Program-made: the position numbers and the translations under genes
In this document: positions 55,066-61,963 of the stretch, one piece after another
Layout of the letters: the number at the start of each line of letters is the position of its first letter
How positions within the stretch are numbered: position 1 is the first letter of the stretch
Notes under the pieces: generated by a model
What the model saw: the letters and a program-made list of their open reading frames with translations, nothing else
The model's database searches: none
What the model was told of the DNA's origin: nothing
DNA from: Candidatus Enterococcus willemsii
GTDB taxonomy: Bacteria; Bacillota; Bacilli; Lactobacillales; Enterococcaceae
DNA: 64,000 nucleotides
Assembly (NCBI RefSeq): GCF_009933335.1
Contig: NZ_MAEL01000035.1
Location: forward strand, 124,001 to 188,000
Direction of reading: 5' to 3'

Positions 55066-55536
55066 ATGAAGCTGTTTCAAAAACCAAGTATCCATTAAAG
55101 TATGACCAGTTTCACCTAAAGGTTTGTCTAGTAATTTAAAGCCATTTTTATGATACAGACCATTTGCTGCTTTTAAAATAGAAGAAGTTTCAAGGTATAA
55201 TTGTTGGTAATGTTGTTGTGCAAAGTTTATCGCATGGCTCAATAGTTGTTGCCCATAGCCATGTCCTGTGGCTGCATCTGAGAGATAGAGTTTTTGTAGT
55301 TCAGCGATATTGTCTTGTAACGGTGCAATCCCGACACCACCGACAACTTGCTCATTCTCATTGACGAGTACCCAATAAGCAGAGTCTGGTAAGTCGCGAT
55401 AAAACTCAGACAAATGATCTAACTGTGGATCAAAGTATGCTGTTCCGGGGATATCAAGCTGATGGTTTTCCAATATATGTCGAATAATTTGTGCCATTTG
55501 TAAGTCATCTTGTGCTGTGATTTCACGTATGTTCAA
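55060..55536 (-). CDS. GNAT family N-acetyltransferase
   Basis: A 158-residue acetyltransferase. The acetyl-CoA loop is in ATGHGYGQQLLSHA and the late YHKNGFK segment is typical. The start is a TTG at 55536, because AAAGGAG is 7 bases upstream; the GTG at 55545 overlaps that site. The substrate is unknown. It is monocistronic and convergent with the PTS regulator. Confidence 0.85.
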   Translation of the reverse strand: MNIREITAQDDLQMAQIIRHILENHQLDIPGTAYFDPQLDHLSEFYRDLPDSAYWVLVNENEQVVGGVGIAPLQDNIAELQKLYLSDAATGHGYGQQLLSHAINFAQQHYQQLYLETSSILKAANGLYHKNGFKLLDKPLGETGHTLMDTWFLKQLHE

Positions 55537-55623
55537 ACGAATCACTCCTTTGTTTTTTCTTTTTATTATAGCAAATTTTGGTTTAGATAAAGGGATCAGT
55601 GTTCATAAGTAAAAAAGAAAACG

Positions 55624-55652
55624 TTGACATTTTTTTAAACAAGATGTATTAT
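55624..55652 (+). promoter_or_regulatory. Promoter of the beta-glucoside-type operon
   Basis: TTGACA (55624-55629), 17 bases, TATTAT (55647-55652). The transcript would begin near 55659, with a leader of about 320 bases. Confidence 0.7.
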
Positions 55653-55717
55653 GTGAAGTGTTAAGAGGGTCAGTTGGATAAAACAGCTGATTATTTAAAA
55701 TTTAATAGTTATTCGCT

Positions 55718-55790
55718 AAGGCTTGTTACTTTTCGGAAGGCATAACCAAAGCAAACAAAAGTTTATTTTGTTTGCTTTGGTTTTTTTTAT
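55718..55790 (+). promoter_or_regulatory. LicT/BglG-type RAT antiterminator overlapping a terminator
   Basis: AAGGCTTGTTACT (55718 onward) and AAGGCATAACC form the split RAT element recognised by LicT-type proteins; the model is GGATTGTTACTG with CAGGCAAAACC. Its last bases AACC start the terminator stem AACCAAAGCAAACAAAA (55744-55760), which pairs perfectly with 55766-55782 and is followed by eight T. Binding of the antiterminator would prevent the terminator. From here to the IIBC gene, about 190 bases hold no clear gene. Confidence 0.9.
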
Positions 55791-55982
55791 ATTCTTTTGC
55801 CGGTGAATAACAAATTACTGTAACAAACAGCGTAATTGAATTCCGACAAGCACTCATAATTTTTCAGAAAGATATTTATTATGGAATGAAGCAGACGCTG
55901 TATCAAAAGATTTGAAGGAGGTAGAGATGTATTTGTAGGTTATTTTTAATGAACAGAATGAAGAATAAAGGAGAAAATGAAA

Positions 55983-57401
55983 ATGGCGAACAATGAAAAA
56001 TTACAAAATATGGCAGATTTAATTTTAGAAGCAGTGGGTGGAAAAGCGAATGTCTCAAATTTGACGCATTGTATTACTCGTCTTCGATTTAATTTGAAAG
56101 ACGAAAGTATTCCAAGTGATGAAGAAGTCAAAAAAATTCCTGGTGTTATGGGAGTTGCTAGAGCAAGTGGTCAGTATCAAGTGGTGATTGGTCAAACTGT
56201 GGGCGATATTTATGCAATAATTGGTGATGAAATTGGCTTAGATACTAGCTCAACCATTTCCATTAATGGTCATACTAAGAAAAAGCTAACACCAATGGGT
56301 ATTGTGAAAGGTATTTTTGATGGACTATCTGGCAGTGTGACACCTGTCATTCCTGTATTGGTTGCAGCAGCTTTCTTTAAAATGATTGTGAGTTTGCTTG
56401 GACCAACAATGTTTGGTGTCCTTACGCCTGAAAGTGATCTATATGTGTTACTTAATACAGTCGGTGATGTCGGTTTTTACTTCTTCCCAGTGTTAACAGG
56501 TTATACAGCTGCTCGTAAGTTCAATGCCAGTCCTGTATTGGGAATTTTCATTGGTGGCTTGTTGTTGCATCCAACATTATTAGATCTTGCTGCACAAGCG
56601 AAGACTTTAACGGTTTTAGGCGTAACAATTCATCCACAAAATTATGCAAGTACGATTATCCCAAGTATTTTATCTGTATGGGTCATGTCTTATATTGAGC
56701 AATTTTTCAAACGAGTGATTCCTAATTCGTTACAGATTATTTTAACACCGTTTTTAACTGTTTTAGTGATGTTACCAATTACATTGGGAGTTGTGGGGCC
56801 ATTAGGTAGTTACCTAGGTAATTTTGTTGGACAAGGTTTGCTTGGTCTTTCAAATACAGGTGGCATTTTGGGTGTTATTGCGATGGGATTATTAGGTGGT
56901 TTCCATCAAATACTCGTAATGACGGGCATGCATCATGTATTAATGACGGCTTTAATTATTTCATTATCTGAGTCAGGATCAGACCCATTTGTATTACCTG
57001 CTGTAATTTGTGGAGGGGCAGCAATTTGGGGAATGACACTAGCATCATCAATCAAAATTAAAGAAAAAGAAGAAAAAGGCTTGGCGTTTAGTTACTTTAT
57101 TACTTCTATCATTGGTGGAATTACCGAACCAGCTTTGTATGGTTTAGCTGTGAAATATAAACGACTATTTATTGCATTAATCGGTGGCGGATTTGTCGGT
57201 GGCATTGTGATGGGAATCTTACATGTGACAAGCTATTCATTAATCCCGGTTGCTAATTTATTATTGATTACAACATTTATCGGGGATACATCGGCTAATA
57301 TTATCAACGGTGTTATTTCAGTAATCATTGCTTTCGTTGTGTCTTTCCTACTGACTTATTTCTTTGGCTTTGATAAGAATGAACCAGTATTACAAAAATA
57401 A
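55983..57401 (+). CDS. PTS beta-glucoside-type transporter subunit IIBC
   Basis: A 472-residue fused IIB-IIC protein. The IIB domain (about 1-85) has the phosphorylated Cys in LTHCITRLRF. The IIC domain has about ten helices and contains GFHQILVMTGMHH and GGITEPALYG. The IIA domain found in BglP-type fusions is missing; a separate IIA lies at the operon end. The ATG at 55983 is preferred because AAAGGAG is 9 bases upstream. The RAT element in the leader supports a beta-glucoside or related sugar. Confidence 0.92.
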   Translation: MANNEKLQNMADLILEAVGGKANVSNLTHCITRLRFNLKDESIPSDEEVKKIPGVMGVARASGQYQVVIGQTVGDIYAIIGDEIGLDTSSTISINGHTKKKLTPMGIVKGIFDGLSGSVTPVIPVLVAAAFFKMIVSLLGPTMFGVLTPESDLYVLLNTVGDVGFYFFPVLTGYTAARKFNASPVLGIFIGGLLLHPTLLDLAAQAKTLTVLGVTIHPQNYASTIIPSILSVWVMSYIEQFFKRVIPNSLQIILTPFLTVLVMLPITLGVVGPLGSYLGNFVGQGLLGLSNTGGILGVIAMGLLGGFHQILVMTGMHHVLMTALIISLSESGSDPFVLPAVICGGAAIWGMTLASSIKIKEKEEKGLAFSYFITSIIGGITEPALYGLAVKYKRLFIALIGGGFVGGIVMGILHVTSYSLIPVANLLLITTFIGDTSANIINGVISVIIAFVVSFLLTYFFGFDKNEPVLQK

Positions 57402-57414
57402 TGGAGATGATAGA

Positions 57415-57504
57415 ATGGCTTTAAGGAGGTCTTATTGGATACAGAGAATAAGACGTTCAATTTCAACCAGTTGGTTATTAGCTGATAGGGAGATTTTGTT
57501 ATGA
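57415..57504 (+). CDS. Doubtful 29-codon ORF before licT
   Basis: An ORF behind GGAG whose TGA overlaps the licT ATG. A second short frame (TTG, behind AAGGAGG at about 57422) lies inside the same stretch. Neither product is recognised; they may be remnants or coupling leaders. Confidence 0.2.
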   Translation: MALRRSYWIQRIRRSISTSWLLADREILL

Positions 57505-58353
57505 AAGCGATAAAAAAAAATAAATAATAACGTTGCGCTTTGTGTGGATAATCATCAAAGAGAACTTATTGCTTTTGGCAAAGGTGTTGGTTTTCCAGAG
57601 ATGCCTTATGAAGTTGATTTAGAAAAGATTACGATGACCTTTTATCAAGTAGACACAAAATATTATGATTTAATTGCTCGGATTCCGGAAGAAATTTTTG
57701 CGATTGCTTCTCATCTAGTAGAAGAAGCCTTTACCAGACTAAAAGGTGAATTGAATCCTAATTTAGTTTTTCATTTAGCCGATCATATTCACTTTGCGCT
57801 TGTTCGACAACAGTCCTATCAAAAAATAAAGTTACCATTTTCTTTTGAAATCGAGCAATTTTATCCAACGGAAACTCAACTGGGTCAACTTGCTTTGGAA
57901 CTCATTAAAAATAAATTGCATGTGACACTTCCTGAAAGTGAAGTCACAGCGATTGCTTGGCATTTTATCAATGCACGTAATGAGAGTGACCCACTAAATG
58001 AAGAACAGCAAGTAGAGAATTTGATTCGTAAAATTGTGACGACTGTTGAGACAAAATTAGCTATTACAATTGATGAAAATTCCATTAACTACAATCGATT
58101 CGTTTTGCATCTTCGTTATTATCTGAAACGTTTAAGGGAAAATGATTCGACAAAACATGAACCAAATACCTTTTTAGATGGAATGAAAAAAGAATTTCCG
58201 GAAATTTATGCTTGCGCTATTACTGTTGGACACTTAGTAGAAGCAACTTATCATGTCAAAACAAGTGAAGAAGAATTGCTTTACTTGTTGATTCATATCA
58301 ATCGTATTTATCAACATGCGATATTAGAAAAAACTACAGAGGAGGATGAATGA
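57501..58353 (+). pseudogene. licT: LicT/BglG antiterminator, frameshifted in a nine-A run
   Basis: The expected start is the ATG at 57501 with AGGGAGA 8 bases upstream. Translation gives MKAIKKN then stops. Removing one A from the run of nine (57512-57520) restores MKAIKKINNNVALCVDN, joined in frame to the downstream RNA-binding domain (GKGVGF) and two PRDs. The downstream frame runs from 57544 to 58353, with conserved His in LADHIHFAL and TAIAWHF. It may be a true mutation, a phase-variable switch, transcriptional slippage or a sequencing error. Its expected target is the RAT at 55718. Confidence 0.88.
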
Positions 58354-59180
58354 TGACATTAATTGAGTCGTATATTTATTCAGAAACGTTAATGAGAGAT
58401 GTCAGTGTCTCTGTTTTATTACCTTTACCAAGTATTACAAATGCAGAATACGGAGAAGGTGTCGGATTGCCGTCGGATGATCACAAATATCAAACGTTAT
58501 GGCTAGTCCATTCTGCGACAGGCGACCATACGAAGTTTATTCGTGGCTCTAGAATTGAAGCTTTTTCTAGAGCGAATAAAATGGCAGTTGTGATGATGGG
58601 TGTTGACAATAGTTTTGGTTGTAATGTGCCTAATATCGGAAACTATTTTGACTATATTACAGAAGAATTACCTAAGACGCTACAAGCGATTTATCCGTTA
58701 TCAGATCGTCGCGAAGATAATTTTATTGGAGGCACATCAATGGGTGGTTTTGCAGCTTTTATGGCGAGTTTAAGAAAACCCGAAAAATACGCAGCTGCCT
58801 TTTCGATCTCAGGTGCATTAGCTATTGAAGAATTGGAGAAAATTGAAAGTGTTCGTCCATGGTATATAAATGTGACGAATGCATTGTTTGGAGAAAATCG
58901 TCAATACTACAACCCTCATGAGCATGATTTACAAACAATGGCAGAAGATTTACTACAGTCAAACAAAGAACAGCCAGCATTATATGCATGTTGTGGCACC
59001 GAAGATATGTATTATCGTGCAGGCTATGATGTAATTCAAGCCTTACGTGCCAAGGGATTGAATGTGACATATGAAGAAGGACCAGGTGCACATGACTGGG
59101 ATTATTGGGACCCTCAATTAGGTCATATTATGCGTAATTGGTTACCTAAAAAGGGCGATTTAGTTCATTTTAAAAAATAA
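58353..59180 (+). CDS. Alpha/beta hydrolase esterase, first of two paralogues
   Basis: A 275-residue esterase D/tributyrin-esterase-like protein. The nucleophile elbow is GTSMGG and the catalytic His is in GAHDWDYW. There is no signal peptide, so it is cytoplasmic. It may remove acetyl groups from imported acylated sugars. An ATG-ATG pair starts it; the second (58353) is 7 bases from GGAGG. It overlaps the licT stop. Confidence 0.87.
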   Translation: MTLIESYIYSETLMRDVSVSVLLPLPSITNAEYGEGVGLPSDDHKYQTLWLVHSATGDHTKFIRGSRIEAFSRANKMAVVMMGVDNSFGCNVPNIGNYFDYITEELPKTLQAIYPLSDRREDNFIGGTSMGGFAAFMASLRKPEKYAAAFSISGALAIEELEKIESVRPWYINVTNALFGENRQYYNPHEHDLQTMAEDLLQSNKEQPALYACCGTEDMYYRAGYDVIQALRAKGLNVTYEEGPGAHDWDYWDPQLGHIMRNWLPKKGDLVHFKK

Positions 59181-59195
59181 AAGGAGGAAATATTC

Positions 59196-60017
59196 ATGGC
59201 TGTTTTTGAAACAAGAGTTTATTCAGAAACATTAATGCAAGATGTCTCAGTTTCGGTCATCTTACCACTGCCAACTGTTTCTAATATGGAGTATAACGCG
59301 AAAGTACGACTTCCTGAAAACGGGGAAAAATATCAGACAGTATGGTTAATTGGTACAGCGACGGCTGATCATAGCAAGGCAATCCGTAGTACAAGAATTG
59401 AAAATTATGCAAAGAAGAAAAACGTTGCAGTCGTTGTCCCTAATTTGTTGAATAGCTTGGGATATGATTTACCGGGAGGAGATCCGTACTTTGAATACCT
59501 AACAGTAGAATTACCAACGATTATTCGCTCCATTTTCCCATTATCTGCAAAACGCGAGGATAACTTTATTGGTGGTTCTTCCAATGGTGGATTTACTGCC
59601 TTTATGGCGGCGCTGCGTAAACCAGAATTATACTCTGCTGCGTTTGCAGTGGGTTCTGGTGGCTTAGATATTGAAAAAGCGAAAGAAGCACCCAATGGTA
59701 AATTCTGGTTTGATCGCGCACTACCAACTATTTTTGGACCAAATCATGAATTTTATGATCCGCATATCCATGATTTGAAAGTAATGACCGATGACTTACT
59801 GGCAACCGATAAGCCACGACCAAAATTTTATGCAAGTTACGGCACGGAAGATATTTATTATTCATATAGTCAAGATGTTATCAAACACATGCAAGCGACT
59901 GAACTCGACTTTACTTATTTTGAAGGACCGGGAGAACATGATTGGGCATTTTGGGATCCACAATTTAAAGAAGTCCTAAATTGGTTGCCGCTACAAAATG
60001 GCTTTGTGTCAGCATAG
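59196..60017 (+). CDS. Alpha/beta hydrolase esterase, second paralogue
   Basis: A 273-residue protein similar along its length to the preceding esterase (shared VYSETLMQDVSVSV-like start, REDNFIGG, GTEDIYYS, EGPGEHDWAFWDPQ). It differs at the nucleophile elbow (GSSNGG). This points to an old tandem duplication with changed specificity. AAAGGAGG precedes the ATG. Confidence 0.87.
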   Translation: MAVFETRVYSETLMQDVSVSVILPLPTVSNMEYNAKVRLPENGEKYQTVWLIGTATADHSKAIRSTRIENYAKKKNVAVVVPNLLNSLGYDLPGGDPYFEYLTVELPTIIRSIFPLSAKREDNFIGGSSNGGFTAFMAALRKPELYSAAFAVGSGGLDIEKAKEAPNGKFWFDRALPTIFGPNHEFYDPHIHDLKVMTDDLLATDKPRPKFYASYGTEDIYYSYSQDVIKHMQATELDFTYFEGPGEHDWAFWDPQFKEVLNWLPLQNGFVSA

Positions 60018-60047
60018 AAATGATACAATTGGAAGAGGTGTGAGACA

Positions 60048-60512
60048 ATGTTTTCAAAATTAAAAAAGAAAAAGACGATTTTTAGTCCAATGACTGGTCA
60101 ATTAATCCCTTTGGCTACTGTCAAAGATCCAGTATTTTCACAAGGGATGATGGGACCTGGTTTCGCAATCGAACCAACGAGTGGAGAGATATATTCGCCC
60201 GTCGAAGGGACAGTTACTAATATTTTCCCCACTAAACATGCTATTAGTCTTAAATCAAAAAATGGCAAAGAAATTCTTTTACACATTGGGATTGATACTG
60301 TAGCGTTACAAGGGCAAGGCTTTGACATTTTGACAAAAGAAAACGCCAAAGTCACAAAGGAAACGTTACTCGCTCGTGTTGATCGTGACTATTTGAAACA
60401 GCAAGGAAAATATGACACTTTGATGGTGTTGTTTCCAGAAGAACAGTCACTACCAATCAATGTTGAAGTAAAAGAGACGGTTGCCCAAACAGCTTTGTTT
60501 GATTTTGAGTAA
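60048..60512 (+). CDS. PTS glucose-family subunit IIA
   Basis: A 154-residue stand-alone IIA-Glc-type phosphocarrier. The active-site His is in EILLHIGIDTV and the other conserved motif SPVEGTV precedes it. It supplies the IIA function missing from the IIBC protein of the same operon. GAAGAGGTG precedes the ATG. Confidence 0.92.
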   Translation: MFSKLKKKKTIFSPMTGQLIPLATVKDPVFSQGMMGPGFAIEPTSGEIYSPVEGTVTNIFPTKHAISLKSKNGKEILLHIGIDTVALQGQGFDILTKENAKVTKETLLARVDRDYLKQQGKYDTLMVLFPEEQSLPINVEVKETVAQTALFDFE

Positions 60513-60516
60513 TTAG

Positions 60517-60566
60517 AAAATAAGAAGGCATTTTGAACAGGATTGTTCAGAGTGTCTTCTTATTTT
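60517..60566 (+). terminator. Terminator after the beta-glucoside-type operon
   Basis: AAAATAAGAAG with an inner TGAACA arm (60517-60538) pairs with TGTTCA and CTTCTTATTTT (60544-60566). The long stem has a few internal mismatches and a weak T run. Confidence 0.65.
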
Positions 60567-60670
60567 ATGAAGATGGTTTTTGTAATTATTGAAATTCCCA
60601 CTTGTAATTTCCTGAAACTTCCTGTAAAATTTTGAAGGTTTAATTATTTTTAGTTAGGGTGGGTATGAGT

Positions 60671-61858
60671 ATGTCTAAGTATCAACGAAAGGTTTTACTT
60701 TCAACGTCTGCGGGAATTGCGTTGGAGAACATGGATATTATGTTCTTAGCATTTTCACTGTCTTCTATTATTACGACCTTTAATATTAGCGGTACACAAG
60801 CAGGTTTGATTGCGACAATTACCAATTTAGGTATGCTGGTCGGAGGAATTTTCTTCGGTATTATGGCAGATAAATATGGACGTGTGAAGGTTTTTTCGCA
60901 AACAGTGATTTTGTTTTCGATTGCGTCACTTCTGATGTATTTTGCCTCAAATATTTACTTGGTTTACTTGTTCCGTTTTATTGCTGGAATCGGTGCTGGT
61001 GGTGAATACGGCGCATGTATGTCATTAATTTCAGAGACATTTCCTAAGAAGCATCTAGGGAAAGCTTCCTCAATTGCGGGGATCGGCGCGCAAGTTGGCG
61101 CGATGTTAGCAGCTATTTTAGCGTCGCTTATTATTCCGGCGTTTGGTTGGCAAATGTTATATGTGATTGGTGTTTTACCAGTGATCATGGTGTTATTTAT
61201 TCGTTGTGGTTTGAAAGAGCCAGAAGTATTTGAAGAAGCTCGCGCGACTGGGAAGAAAACGAGTTTATGGGAATTATTTGCAACGTCTAAAGTTGCGTGG
61301 CAAACGATTGGTTTAAGTTTGATGGTGACGGTTCAAATCGCTGGTTACTTTGGTTTAATGAACTGGTTACCTTCCATCATGCAGGCTCGTTTAGGTTTGA
61401 GCGTTTCAGGTTCTTCTTTATGGATGGTTAGTACGATTGTTGGGATGTCGTTAGGGATGATGACCTTTGGAACAGTTATGGATAAAATTGGTCCACGTCG
61501 TGCGTTTGCTATTTTCTTGCTGTTTTCAGCAGCATCGGTTTATTTGTTAGTGTTAGCGAATAATCAATGGACACTCGTGGGTGCAGCTGTGATTGTCGGT
61601 TATTTTATTAATGGCATGTACGGTGGTTATGGTGCGGTGATTAGTCGTTTATACCCAACAGAAATTAGAGCAACAGCGAATAATTTCATTATGAACTTAG
61701 GACGTGCAGTTGGAGGCTTTTCTTCCATCGTGATTGGGTTTCTAATGGATCATTATGATTTACAAGCAGTTATTCTGTTTCTATGTATTATTTATTTAAT
61801 TAGTTTAACAGTTTTAATGACAATTCCAGGTGTAAAAAATTTACAAAAAAACAATTAA
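60671..61858 (+). CDS. MFS transporter, organic acid / metabolite type
   Basis: A 395-residue transporter with 12 helices. The loop 2-3 motif is GIMADKYGRVKVF, helix 4 carries RFIAGIGAGGEYGA and the second half has MDKIGPRRAF. This pattern fits the aromatic or organic acid:H+ symporter branch. ATGs at 60665 and 60671 are both possible; the second is 7 bases from AGGGTGGG. The substrate is unknown. A terminator follows. Confidence 0.85.
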   Translation: MSKYQRKVLLSTSAGIALENMDIMFLAFSLSSIITTFNISGTQAGLIATITNLGMLVGGIFFGIMADKYGRVKVFSQTVILFSIASLLMYFASNIYLVYLFRFIAGIGAGGEYGACMSLISETFPKKHLGKASSIAGIGAQVGAMLAAILASLIIPAFGWQMLYVIGVLPVIMVLFIRCGLKEPEVFEEARATGKKTSLWELFATSKVAWQTIGLSLMVTVQIAGYFGLMNWLPSIMQARLGLSVSGSSLWMVSTIVGMSLGMMTFGTVMDKIGPRRAFAIFLLFSAASVYLLVLANNQWTLVGAAVIVGYFINGMYGGYGAVISRLYPTEIRATANNFIMNLGRAVGGFSSIVIGFLMDHYDLQAVILFLCIIYLISLTVLMTIPGVKNLQKNN

Positions 61859-61866
61859 AAATGAAG

Positions 61867-61900
61867 CAGATACTTTTCGGGAGAAAGGTATCTGTTTTTT
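61867..61900 (+). terminator. Terminator after the MFS gene
   Basis: CAGATACTTTT (61867-61877) pairs with AAAGGTATCTG (61884-61894), loop CGGGAG, then seven T. Confidence 0.87.
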
Positions 61901-61963
61901 TGGTGAACTTGTTTAAACCTAGAATATGCTATATGATGATAGATTGAAAAGGTGGCGAGCAAG

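Noticed and set aside
57453-57482. Possible fourth LytTR site (ACGTTCAAT at 57453)
   Set aside because: No second repeat is found 21 bases away and no -10 at the expected distance.
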